Source: Hyphomicrobiales bacterium (GTDB taxonomy: Bacteria > Pseudomonadota > Alphaproteobacteria > Rhizobiales > Rhizobiaceae). Taken from it: a stretch of DNA of 41,166 bases. Of this stretch, positions 24,281-32,745 are shown one piece after another. Location: positions 1-41,166 of the forward strand of contig UBQW01000059.1 of NCBI GenBank assembly GCA_900467745.1, read 5' to 3'. A program made the position numbers and the translations under genes. The notes below the pieces were generated by a model that saw nothing but the letters and a program-made list of their open reading frames with translations, had not been told where the DNA came from and searched no databases. Each line of letters opens with the position of its first letter. The stretch's first letter is position 1.

Positions 24281-25639
24281 ATGTTGATATCGCAGCTGCT
24301 TGCCAGGCACATAGCGGACGTCGCCCAACAAGGACCGCCGCCAGAAACGACCGACACCGCACTTCGTCTCGTGCTGGACGTGGTGGGAGCAGGAGCGGCC
24401 GGCGCGATCTGCAATGGTCCACGTGCTGCGCGCCGTTCCGTTGAGGCGGTTTTCGGTGCAGGCGACGCGCCGATCTGGTTTTGCGGCACCGGCTCGACCG
24501 TGTCCGGGGCCGTGCTTTGCAACGTCGCCGCGAGTTGTGCACTTGATGTCGACGATGGCCACAGAGCTGCACGCGGGCACCCGGGAGCAGCGGTTGTCGC
24601 AACGGCTCTCGCTCTTGCACAATTGCATGATCATCCCGCCGGTCGGTTCTTGGCTGCGATTGTCGCAGGCTACGACGTTGGGGTTAGGATTGCAGCGGCA
24701 CAAAATCCGGCCGGGATTGCAACACGACAGTCAGGTCGATGGGCAGGCCTCGCGTCCGTCGCAACGGCTGCGGCATTCTTGGGACACGGACCAGGGGTGA
24801 TTTCGCAGGCTCTTTCAATCGCCGGCGTACTTGCACCCAACCAGCAAGCCAATGGCAGTTCCGGATACGCGTTGCTTACCGGAAACGATGTAAAAGAAGG
24901 CATAGCGTGGAGCAGCGTCACAGGTTTGATGGCGCTGGAATTGGCCTCGAATGGACATACTGGCCCTGAAGATTTCCTCGACCATCCAAGCTTCTACGAC
25001 GGCGAGAGCATTCTATCTGAGCTGGGAAATCGGTGGGAAGTGAACGGCCTCTATTTGAAACCTTACGCCTGCTGTCGCTACATTCATCCTGCTCTCGACC
25101 GGCTTTGCGACCTGATCAACCAACACGATATCGCCGTTGATGACGTCTGCAAGATTGAGGTCGAAACCTTCGCCTGGGCAACCAAACTCGGCAACCGAAC
25201 CAATCCTGACAATCTGATTGAGGTGCAGTACAGCCTCCCTTATTGCCTGGCAATGGCGATCGTCGATGGCCCCAAGGCGCTCCTCCCTCCCCGTCTGGAT
25301 TGTCTGGGCCGCCCCGACATCGAAGCAGTCGCAGAGAAGGTCACAATATCGGTACGCGACGATATCGACGCCCTGTTCCCCTCTGAAACACTGGCGATCG
25401 TCAGTGTCGAGACCAGCACCACGCGCGTGACATCGACGATTGGAGCTCCTTTCGGCGATCCACGCTGTCCTATGCTTTGGCCAGATGTCGAAGAGAAATT
25501 TCGTATGTTAACGAGAGGCGTCCTTGCTGCCCAGCAACAGCAACAGATTGTCGACGCCGTGCTTGCGCTTGCATCCGGAGATGTGTCGCCGCTGCTTATT
25601 GCACTGAAGTCGACAACTTTCGATGCACACTCTCAATGA
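24281..25639 (+). CDS. MmgE/PrpD-family protein
   Basis: A 452-residue protein with the MmgE/PrpD layout: helical N-terminal domain with LRLVLDVVGAGAAGAI, the conserved ALDVDDGHRAARGHPGAAVVATALALA, LAAIVAGYDVGVRIAAA, GRWAGLASVATAAAFLGH, KPYACCRYIHPALDRL, and the C-terminal lid domain. Known members are 2-methylcitrate dehydratase, cis-aconitate decarboxylase and iminodisuccinate epimerase (the last described from Agrobacterium), so dehydration or epimerisation of a polycarboxylate is plausible. It starts 6 bases after the OCD-like gene and is the last gene of the run. Confidence 0.9.
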   Translation: MLISQLLARHIADVAQQGPPPETTDTALRLVLDVVGAGAAGAICNGPRAARRSVEAVFGAGDAPIWFCGTGSTVSGAVLCNVAASCALDVDDGHRAARGHPGAAVVATALALAQLHDHPAGRFLAAIVAGYDVGVRIAAAQNPAGIATRQSGRWAGLASVATAAAFLGHGPGVISQALSIAGVLAPNQQANGSSGYALLTGNDVKEGIAWSSVTGLMALELASNGHTGPEDFLDHPSFYDGESILSELGNRWEVNGLYLKPYACCRYIHPALDRLCDLINQHDIAVDDVCKIEVETFAWATKLGNRTNPDNLIEVQYSLPYCLAMAIVDGPKALLPPRLDCLGRPDIEAVAEKVTISVRDDIDALFPSETLAIVSVETSTTRVTSTIGAPFGDPRCPMLWPDVEEKFRMLTRGVLAAQQQQQIVDAVLALASGDVSPLLIALKSTTFDAHSQ

Positions 25640-26100
25640 GAATTAATTCGTCTCGCGCAGCCTTAACTGGCAGCTCACAGGCGAGAATTTGGTCACCTGT
25701 CGACGATTGCGGAACCCACAATTGAGATAATTTCTCGGCCCAGCTCGGCGTTGCGTTGTTTTGTCTGCAAGAATACGGCGCGGCAACGTGGATGACCGGC
25801 GGCCATATAGGCGCCTGATGGCCGGTGTGAGCTATGGATAGGGAGAGTGGCACACCGCGCGGACGCCGCGCAAGGCAGGGCGCGGCTTCATTTCGCAAGA
25901 GATAGCCACCGCGCGCGGGATTGAAGCGCCGGACTGGATGCTGTAGAGCACTCTTCGTGCGTTTCGTGAAAAAGTTCTACGGTCGTCGCGGGCTGTTGAT
26001 GTCAACGATCCATCATCGCAGTCACAAACTCTGGCTTTAAGCCGAGCTGAGAGAATGCTGCATACTGTATTTATCCATTGCTGAAGCGGAGCATCCTGCG
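25640..26100. other. intergenic stretch between the catabolic operon and the second SyrB-like gene
   Basis: No supported gene in 461 bases. A short frame at about 25837-25947 gives GRGFISQEIATARGIEAPDWML and a stop; it looks like a protein tail but I cannot assign it. A 10-base palindrome GAATTAATTC sits directly after the MmgE/PrpD stop (25640-25649). Confidence 0.4.
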
Positions 26101-26640
26101 TTGAGAAGACCAACACGCCAGTTCACCGTTGAGGTGAGGTCGTCAAATCGTCGATCGTCCCTCAAGCCAACCTCGATATGGGGTGACATTGACCTGAAGG
26201 CCCTCGCGCGTGAAGCCGAAGCTGAAATTCCAAGTGATCGGCGCCCGGTGCCGCCGCCAGTTCATCCCGTCGGAGAAGTGGTCCTGAATGAGACGGTGGC
26301 GCCTGCGCCTACTCCCCCCGCAGATGACAATCAGGCCGCACTGCAAAACCCGGCTGGACCTGGCGTTTCAAGTGTAGCTATTGCTAACGAGACCGACGTC
26401 GCTTTGCCCGTCCAGGTCGCTGTCGTCAGCGAAGAGCCGACGGCACAGGTGGCTCGGCCCCGCAAGACCAAGTCTCGGCGACGTCCGGCTCAAACGCTAG
26501 AAGCTGTGCCCGCTGTTGAGGCTGTCGACCAAACTGATGTTGACTGGCTGCTAGCTGAAAATCAAAAGCTCAAATTGCTGCTCCGCCAGAAGCTGATGCA
26601 AGACAACGCATTACTGCGAGACATGTTGAAACGGAATTGA
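26101..26640 (+). CDS. SyrB-related protein with C-terminal coiled coil
   Basis: A 179-residue protein. The N-terminus is basic and contains SIWGDIDLKALAREAEAEIP, a pattern I associate with rhizobial SyrB-like proteins. The middle is a Pro/Ala/Val-rich linker, followed by a basic patch (RPRKTKSRRRPAQT) and a C-terminal short coil, LLAENQKLKLLLRQKLMQDNALLRDMLKRN. The coil parallels that of the SyrB-like protein at 13891-14283. The start is TTG 26101, the only conventional start after the upstream in-frame stop that keeps the N-terminus; GCGGAG lies about 10 bases before it. Role unknown; presumably nucleic-acid binding. Confidence 0.6.
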   Translation: MRRPTRQFTVEVRSSNRRSSLKPTSIWGDIDLKALAREAEAEIPSDRRPVPPPVHPVGEVVLNETVAPAPTPPADDNQAALQNPAGPGVSSVAIANETDVALPVQVAVVSEEPTAQVARPRKTKSRRRPAQTLEAVPAVEAVDQTDVDWLLAENQKLKLLLRQKLMQDNALLRDMLKRN

Positions 26641-26805
26641 GCCTGACACGAGCGCGCTCGTTCTTCGGCGGGGAGACCCTATCATCTGTCGACGTGGCGG
26701 GGGTCGGCTGGCCTTCGTCTGAACCGTTACTGGACGATCGGGCTAGCGCAGTTGAGTGTGACGGTGCAAAGGCTCTCCGTCGCATTTCCTTTTGACGAAG
26801 AAGGG

Positions 26806-28002
26806 ATGACCGTGGAAGGCTTGCAGAATGTCATCGACTGGCTGATCGCAGAGGGCATCTCCAGCCGAAGCATCGACCAGATCATGGAGGGACTTGGGCC
26901 GCGCTTACTTGCTTTGGGATATCCCATCGCCCGGGCTTCAATCGCAATGCCATCCATTGACCCGATGCACCGAGGATACTCGGTAGTGTGGTCGCCGGGC
27001 TCCGCAATATCGATTGATACCCAAGGCCATGATGATGCCGGCCAGGCGATGTTTGAGCGATCGCCGATCTATCACCTTCTGACGAATGATCTTCTGCAAG
27101 GTCGGTGGCAATTCCCGACGAATGGCCCTGAAACCTTTCCGTTGTTCGACGACCTGGCGGCACTCGGCGCCACTGACTACGTCATCAGGCTTGCGGAATT
27201 TCCCGGGGATATCGCACTTGGAGGTGTCGCATTTTCTCTCGCCGCCAACGCTGTGGGAGGGTTCTCGGACGAACAGATGACAGGGATCGCCCGATTGCTG
27301 CCCGCTCTCGCGCTTGCCTGCTATCGGGTTGCGACAACTCGGATCGCCACCGACATGCTGGCAGTCTACACCGGCACACGAACGAGCGGCCGCATCTTGA
27401 GTGGCCAGACCCGCCGAGGGGATGGCACCTCCATCTACGCGGCAATTTTATTTGCAGATCTCAAGGACTTTACTTCACTGAATGAGCGTTGGCCGCCAGA
27501 AAGAATCGTGGGGTGGCTTAACGAACATTTCGAGGCAATTGCGGGTCCCGTTGAAGACAATAGCGGCGAGATCCTGAAATTCATGGGCGATAGCTTGCTG
27601 GCGATTTTTCCGAGCGAGCTTGAGGACCCATCTATCGCCTGTGGTCACGCTCTCGCATCGGCTTTAGAGGCGGTTAAGGCCAATCAACGGCTAAACGCAA
27701 GCCGTGCTGCGCGAGGTGAACCCATGCTGCACGTCGATATCGTCTTGCACGTTGGAGAGGTTTTCTACGGCAATATCGGCGCCTCTCGCCGTCTCGATTT
27801 CACGGCAATTGGCCGGGCCGTCAACGAGGCAGCCCGGATGGAGAAGATTGCCGATGTCGTGAAGCACAACGTACTTGCGTCAGCGCCGTTTGTCGCCAAG
27901 CAATCGGCGGGACGCTTTGGAAGCCTGGGTTTCTTTGCTCTAAAGGGGGTCGCAAAGCCAATGGAGGTCTTTGCCTGGATGGAGGAGGCCGGAAACCATT
28001 GA
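26806..28002 (+). CDS. class III adenylate cyclase
   Basis: A protein of about 398 residues with an N-terminal sensor-like half (VIDWLIAEGISSRSIDQIMEGLGPRLLALGYPIARASIAM...) and a C-terminal class III catalytic domain. Catalytic features present are the first metal Asp in ILFADLKDFTSL, GEILKFMGDSLLAIF (Lys for adenine recognition, second metal Asp), and LDFTAIGRAVNEAARMEKI with the transition-state Asn and Arg. All the essential residues seem intact, so cAMP synthesis is expected. Rhizobia carry many such cyclases, each with its own sensory N-terminus. No membrane segment is seen. The start is uncertain: ATG 26806 is used, but TTG 26752 or GTG 26758 would extend the protein by up to 18 residues. 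It converges on the amino-acid transporter. Confidence 0.88.
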   Translation: MTVEGLQNVIDWLIAEGISSRSIDQIMEGLGPRLLALGYPIARASIAMPSIDPMHRGYSVVWSPGSAISIDTQGHDDAGQAMFERSPIYHLLTNDLLQGRWQFPTNGPETFPLFDDLAALGATDYVIRLAEFPGDIALGGVAFSLAANAVGGFSDEQMTGIARLLPALALACYRVATTRIATDMLAVYTGTRTSGRILSGQTRRGDGTSIYAAILFADLKDFTSLNERWPPERIVGWLNEHFEAIAGPVEDNSGEILKFMGDSLLAIFPSELEDPSIACGHALASALEAVKANQRLNASRAARGEPMLHVDIVLHVGEVFYGNIGASRRLDFTAIGRAVNEAARMEKIADVVKHNVLASAPFVAKQSAGRFGSLGFFALKGVAKPMEVFAWMEEAGNH

Positions 28003-28208
28003 TCATTGGCCGGTCGGGACAACAACGCCCCAACCCTATCGACTTGCAAGGGACACCGACTGACTGCTGTCACCGTGCCTTGCAAATTCAAAGCTGTTGC
28101 CGCTTCCCGATCGACGCACCGAAGCGTCGGCCTCGATCTCCGTCGATCGATGACGAACTACCTTTAAATTCGTAAGGGCATGCGATGCAACAAATGCCAA
28201 AGCCCTAT

Positions 28209-28901
28209 CTAGGTACGGACCCTCAAAGCCCGCTCTGTCCTGTCGGCGATCTGGGTGACGGCGTAGGCGATCGCCATGTAGATCACAACAGCGACCAGGA
28301 AGGCTTCGAGGTAGTAGAAGTTCAGGGCCGCTGTCAGCTGGGACTGCGCGAAAATGTCCACGACTTCGATCGCGAACCCAAGTGACAGCGCCTTCATGAT
28401 CACCATGAACGAATTTGCAAGATCAGGGATCGCGGCGACGATGACCTGGGGTAGCATGACGCGGCGGAAGAGTTGGAACTTCCTGTAGCCCAGCGAATAG
28501 GCTGCATCCGCCTGGCCAGTATCGAACGAGTTCAATGCTCCCTTAACGACTTCCGCCTGGAAGGCCGCAACACACGCTGTTAGCGCCACGATCAGCGTCA
28601 CCCAATTCGGGGTAGAGTGGCCGTTGTAATCGATGCCAGCAAGCGCGGCGAGCGTGTGCAAAGTCGATGGAAGGCCGTAATAGGCGAGGAAGATAACGAT
28701 CACCATCGGCACGCCCTTGAAGACGATCTTGTAGGCGACGACGAATTGGCGAAGCACCGGGATCTTCCGGTACTCGACCATGGCGAACAGGCTACCGACG
28801 ATCGTGGATAGCACGAAGATGGCAAGCGCCATGGCAAGCGTGAGCGGCACTGCGCCAAGGATTTCATAGAAATCAGGAAGAAGAACTTCACTGTCGAACA
28901 T
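28209..28901 (-). CDS. amino-acid-type ABC transporter permease (HisM/GlnP family)
   Basis: A 230-residue permease, last gene of the minus-strand operon. Helices include VPLTLAMALAIFVLSTIVGSLFAMVEY, and the EAA motif is in AAYSLGYRKFQLFRRVMLPQVIVAAIPDLANSF. ATG 28901 follows GGGAGCC. The second permease gene ends 18 bases upstream. The two would form the heterodimeric channel of a polar amino acid importer with the binding protein and ATPase in the same operon. Confidence 0.92.
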   Translation of the reverse strand: MFDSEVLLPDFYEILGAVPLTLAMALAIFVLSTIVGSLFAMVEYRKIPVLRQFVVAYKIVFKGVPMVIVIFLAYYGLPSTLHTLAALAGIDYNGHSTPNWVTLIVALTACVAAFQAEVVKGALNSFDTGQADAAYSLGYRKFQLFRRVMLPQVIVAAIPDLANSFMVIMKALSLGFAIEVVDIFAQSQLTAALNFYYLEAFLVAVVIYMAIAYAVTQIADRTERALRVRT

Positions 28902-28919
28902 GTTGGCTCCCTTCCCTAA

Positions 28920-29627
28920 TCAGATACTCGCCATCAGCGGCGTGGCGACGGTCTTGTCGTTTGAGGCATACTTTGCAGAACGGCGCTCGAAGAAGCGTAC
29001 GATCGCCCAGGCGACGAGACACAGCACCGAATAGACCACAGCAAGCACGAGGTAGGTCTCGAACTGGTACTGGTTGTAATCGCGTTCCATCACAAGATGG
29101 GCCGTCGCCATCACGTCGGCCGCTCCAATGTACATGACGAGTGCTACGTTATGGATGAGGTAGATGATGGCGTTGCCGTAGCCGGGAAGCGCTATATGGA
29201 GCGCTTGCGGCGCGATAACGCGCACCAGCTTGCGTCGGAATGTGTAACCAAGGCTGTCGGCTGCATCGTGTTGCCCGCGATCGACGGCAAGATATGCGGG
29301 ACGCATCACCTCGGAGAGGTAGCCGCCGTGGTAAAGGCTGAGGCCGAGCATGGCGGCGATCGTCGGCGAAACAAAGTCTTCGACGCCGAAACCGTCGACC
29401 ACCACTGGAAGGCCGTAGAAGGCGACGAACAGCTGAAGGACAACGGGAACGCTGCGGGCGTAGGAAACGTAGAGATCAGCCAGTTGGCTGATCACAGGCA
29501 CTCTGCGCACTCGAAAAGTCGTTGTGATCAATGCCAGTATGAAGCCGGCGGCCATGGCCGTGAACGTGATCGCAAGCGTCAGCGGCAATGCCGAGAGCAG
29601 CTCGGGGATCATTATGGAAAGGTCCAC
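28920..29627 (-). CDS. amino-acid-type ABC transporter permease (HisQ/GlnP family)
   Basis: A 235-residue permease with helices such as LPLTLAITFTAMAAGFILALITTTF, the conserved YVSYARSVPVVLQLFVAFYGLP, and EAA loop AADSLGYTFRRKLVRVIAPQALHIALPGYGNAI. The start is GTG 29627, preceded by AAGGAGTG with 7-base spacing; no ATG with a ribosome site is available. It lies 57 bases after the binding-protein gene. Confidence 0.92.
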   Translation of the reverse strand: MDLSIMIPELLSALPLTLAITFTAMAAGFILALITTTFRVRRVPVISQLADLYVSYARSVPVVLQLFVAFYGLPVVVDGFGVEDFVSPTIAAMLGLSLYHGGYLSEVMRPAYLAVDRGQHDAADSLGYTFRRKLVRVIAPQALHIALPGYGNAIIYLIHNVALVMYIGAADVMATAHLVMERDYNQYQFETYLVLAVVYSVLCLVAWAIVRFFERRSAKYASNDKTVATPLMASI

Positions 29628-29684
29628 TTCGGAACACTCCTTCTTTCAGTCTGGGGCCTGGTCGCCGGCTTCGGATGCCCGGCG

Positions 29685-30503
29685 TTACTTCATGTACGTG
29701 GTGATGTCCTCGCCGAACCACTTCTGCGAAAGCTTGGCGAGCGTGCCGTCGGCCTTGAGTTCCTTGAGGGCCTTGTCGATACCATCAGATAGCGCCTTGT
29801 TCTCCTCGGAACGGTGGATAAGGACGAAGGTCTCGTTGATCGCGACGGGTTCGCTTGCCTGCACTGCGAGCTTCTGCTCATTGATGACAGTCTGTTCGCC
29901 GAGGTTTGACGGCAAAACCAGCGCGTCGTACTTGCCGTTCTCGACTTCCTTCAAGCGGTCTGGATAAGGAATGCCGGCACTCGAAGCAGTGACCTCGATC
30001 TTGTAGTCAGGGTTCTTTTCCTGCCATGCGGTCGCGAACTTGTAGATGCCGCCGCCGGCAGTGACCGGCACGATCTTCTTGCCGACCAAGTCCTTCATTT
30101 CCTTGATGCCGCTGTCTTTGCGGCTGTAGATCTTGATCAGGCTGGCACCGATCGGTGCTTCGGGAATGAGGAACTGCTTTTCGCGTGCCGGAGCGCGGTA
30201 GTAGCCGCCAGTGGCGATGTCGTACTTGCCGGTTGCAAGGCCTGTCTCCTGCGCGATGTCGGCAGCCCCTTCCATCACGAACTTGTACTGCGGCAGCTTG
30301 GCGTTGATGGCCTTCAAGACGTCCGGCTCATAACCCTGCGGCTCGACGCCGATCGCGCCCCAAGACAGCGGCTTGGATTCCGCTGACGTGGCGATTTTGA
30401 TAGTGCGGACATCTTCGGCATACGACGCCGTTGCGAATGCGATCGCGACGCCTGCGACGGCGAGACCGAGACCACGGCGCGAGATTGAACTCATGGAAGA
30501 CAT
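29685..30503 (-). CDS. amino-acid-type ABC transporter substrate-binding protein
   Basis: A 272-residue periplasmic protein of the polar amino acid binding family: signal peptide (ISRRGLGLAVAGVAIAFATASYA, cleavage near 29), then TIKIATSAESKPLSW, EPQGYEPDVLKAINAKLPQYKFVMEG, YDIATGGYYRAPAREKQFLI and the C-terminal LKADGTLAKLSQKWFGEDIT. ATG 30503 is chosen because AAAGAAAGG stands 9 bases upstream; ATG 30512 would leave no spacing. The ligand is probably a small amine, amino acid or sulfur compound that is then oxidised by the neighbouring flavoenzyme (inference). Confidence 0.9.
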   Translation of the reverse strand: MSSMSSISRRGLGLAVAGVAIAFATASYAEDVRTIKIATSAESKPLSWGAIGVEPQGYEPDVLKAINAKLPQYKFVMEGAADIAQETGLATGKYDIATGGYYRAPAREKQFLIPEAPIGASLIKIYSRKDSGIKEMKDLVGKKIVPVTAGGGIYKFATAWQEKNPDYKIEVTASSAGIPYPDRLKEVENGKYDALVLPSNLGEQTVINEQKLAVQASEPVAINETFVLIHRSEENKALSDGIDKALKELKADGTLAKLSQKWFGEDITTYMK

Positions 30504-30519
30504 TTCAGGCATCCTTTCT

Positions 30520-31260
30520 TTACTGGATCGCGCGTTCGGAATTCAGGAACTGTGCGAGACGGGGGTTGGAAGGCGTATCGAAGATTTCGGATGGGCTGCC
30601 ATCGGCGGCAACGACGCCCCCATCCATGAAGACGATGCGGTTCGAGATATTCTTGGCGAACTGCATCTCGTGGGTAACGAGAAGCGAGGTAATGCCAGAC
30701 GACGTGACGTCCTTGATCACCTTCAGCACTTCGTTGACGAGTTCGGGATCTAGCGAGGAGGTCGGCTCGTCGAAGAGCATGACATCGGGCTTGACCGCGA
30801 GCGCTCGGGCAATGCCCGTTCTCTGCAGCTGGCCGCCGGAAAGCTGCGACGGATAATTGTCGAGCTTGTTCGAGAGGCCGACCCGCTCCAACTCCTGCAA
30901 GGCGATCGCGCGGGCTTCGTCCTTCGACTTGCCTTGCACGACGACCAGCGGATCCATGACGTTCTGGATGACCGTCATGTTCTTGAAGACATTGAATTGC
31001 TGGAACACCATCGCCGTGCGCAGGCGGATCGCCTGGACGGCGGCCTTGTCGGGTCGCGCAAAATCCATCTTGATATTATCAAAGTCGATGGTCCCTGATG
31101 CCGGCTTGGCGAGGTGATTGATGCACTTCAGCAGTGTCGTCTTGCCGGTCCCGCTAGGGCCGATGATCGAAACGACATCGCCTCGTTTCACGGAGAGATC
31201 GACGCCGTTCAGGATCTGGGTGCTCCCATAGGATAGCTTCAGGTTCTTGATCTCGAGCAT
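30520..31260 (-). CDS. amino-acid-type ABC transporter ATPase (GlnQ/HisP family)
   Basis: A 246-residue ATPase with Walker A GPSGTGKTT, Q-loop MVFQQFNVFKNMTVIQNV, signature LSGGQLQRTGIARAL, Walker B VMLFDEPTSSLDPELV and switch His LLVTHEMQFAKNISNRI. ATG 31260 gives the family N-terminus MLEIKNLKLSYGS, 8 bases after the flavoenzyme stop. It is part of the tight minus-strand operon from 33729 to 28209. Confidence 0.94.
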   Translation of the reverse strand: MLEIKNLKLSYGSTQILNGVDLSVKRGDVVSIIGPSGTGKTTLLKCINHLAKPASGTIDFDNIKMDFARPDKAAVQAIRLRTAMVFQQFNVFKNMTVIQNVMDPLVVVQGKSKDEARAIALQELERVGLSNKLDNYPSQLSGGQLQRTGIARALAVKPDVMLFDEPTSSLDPELVNEVLKVIKDVTSSGITSLLVTHEMQFAKNISNRIVFMDGGVVAADGSPSEIFDTPSNPRLAQFLNSERAIQ

Positions 31261-31268
31261 GGCGGGTC

Positions 31269-32744
31269 TCAGTTCCTCTGGGAAGTTAGTTCGGAAAGCG
31301 TTCCGGTATCGTCTTCGGCCCACTCGTCGCCGAGGAGTTCCGGTGTGTCGAAGGCCTGGAGGTTGGCGAAGTGGGCTTCACGGTCCTCAACAAAGAGCGA
31401 CCTAGCGATGCCACGCGTCAGGCGGTCAGCGCCTTCGCTGATTGCTGGAATGTCGCCTGTTAGCTTGCCGTGGCTCAGCGTCGCTGGGAAGTTGAAGCAG
31501 TGGATCTTGGATAACGTCGGACACGACCCCGGTGCCTTTTCGAGAAACTCAAAAGCCTCTCCGAGATCGGGTGAACCCTCAAGCTCACCGTTTGCCATGC
31601 TCGGCGGCGTCGCGAAGCGGTCGCGCCAAAGCCGGATGTGTGGTTCGAAGCTTGCGAGTTCCGGCCGGTTGGCCAGATCGATCTTGAAACCTGTTCCAAA
31701 GATCAGGAAGTCGATGGAATAGCTGCCACGCGGCGTGGTGACGACGATATGGTCACCTTCCTGGCGCAGGACGTTGATCGGGCTGTCGAGGTGAAGGTGG
31801 GCGTGTTCGAAGGCGCTGACGCGAAGAACGCTTAGCCGCGGCGGCGGCGTCTGCTGACCCATGGCGTAGTTCAGAAAGCGCCACTTCCATTCGTCCGGCA
31901 GGCCGGCGAAACCATGAACGACGCCCTGGCTACCGATGCCAGTGAACTTGTTGATGGCTGGAAGCGTCTTGCGGCGCACGAACATGTCGAGACGGGCGGC
32001 ACCCGCTTCCAGCGCGCTTGCCGCGTTGTCCATGGCCGAGGCACCTGCCCCGATCACGCCCACTCGCTTGCCGCGCAGCGATCCAAAGTCGATTTCATCA
32101 GCCGTGTGAGCCCAGAACCGGCGGTCAATGCTCTTTGCAATCTCGGGAACGAACGGACCGCCAAGACCATCGCGCCCGGTTGCGAGGACCACGTGGCGGG
32201 CAACAATGATTTCCTCGTCACTGCCCTCATGGCAGGTGATATCGAGCATACCATCTTCGCGCGGGATGATGCTGTCGACGGAAACGCCGTTGCGCACCGG
32301 CAATTCGAGCACTTTCCGGTACCAGATCAGATAATCCATCCAGATCTCGCGCGGCGCACGGTCGAGCACGACCCAGGCCTCACGGCCAAAGCGCGCTTCG
32401 TAGTATGCGCGAAATGTGAGCGCGGGTAGACCCATCGCCGGACCGGTGAGCTGTTTGGGCGAACGCAAGGTTCGCATGCGGGCGAAGGTCACCCATGGCC
32501 CCTCCTGCCCCGCCACCGCCTTGTCGAGGACGAGATGATTGGCGACGCCGAGACGCTTCAGCATTCCCGAGGCGACGAGACCAGCCATCCCTCCCCCGAT
32601 CACAACGACATCGACAACCTGCCGGCCATTGACGTCGCGCATGGGAACCCAGGATTTGGCCGGCAGCTCCAGCCAGGAGAGATCCTGGCGCAGGCGCTCT
32701 TCCAACCCAGCGAGATTGTCAGGATGTGCGGAAAGATCGCTCAT
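31269..32744 (-). CDS. flavin-containing monooxygenase-like FAD/NAD(P)-binding oxidoreductase
   Basis: A 491-residue flavoenzyme. The FAD Rossmann motif is in VVDVVVIGGGMAGLVASGML (about 62-81), the NADPH motif in GKRVGVIGAGASAMDNAASALEAGA, and the linking segment HVVLATGRDGLGGPFVPEI resembles CzcO/FMO-type proteins. The family oxygenates N or S atoms or carries out Baeyer-Villiger reactions. ATG 32744 follows GAGGGAAC and begins one base after the LysR stop. The enzyme is co-transcribed with an importer, so it probably acts on the imported molecule. Confidence 0.85.
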   Translation of the reverse strand: MSDLSAHPDNLAGLEERLRQDLSWLELPAKSWVPMRDVNGRQVVDVVVIGGGMAGLVASGMLKRLGVANHLVLDKAVAGQEGPWVTFARMRTLRSPKQLTGPAMGLPALTFRAYYEARFGREAWVVLDRAPREIWMDYLIWYRKVLELPVRNGVSVDSIIPREDGMLDITCHEGSDEEIIVARHVVLATGRDGLGGPFVPEIAKSIDRRFWAHTADEIDFGSLRGKRVGVIGAGASAMDNAASALEAGAARLDMFVRRKTLPAINKFTGIGSQGVVHGFAGLPDEWKWRFLNYAMGQQTPPPRLSVLRVSAFEHAHLHLDSPINVLRQEGDHIVVTTPRGSYSIDFLIFGTGFKIDLANRPELASFEPHIRLWRDRFATPPSMANGELEGSPDLGEAFEFLEKAPGSCPTLSKIHCFNFPATLSHGKLTGDIPAISEGADRLTRGIARSLFVEDREAHFANLQAFDTPELLGDEWAEDDTGTLSELTSQRN

Positions 32745-32745
32745 G

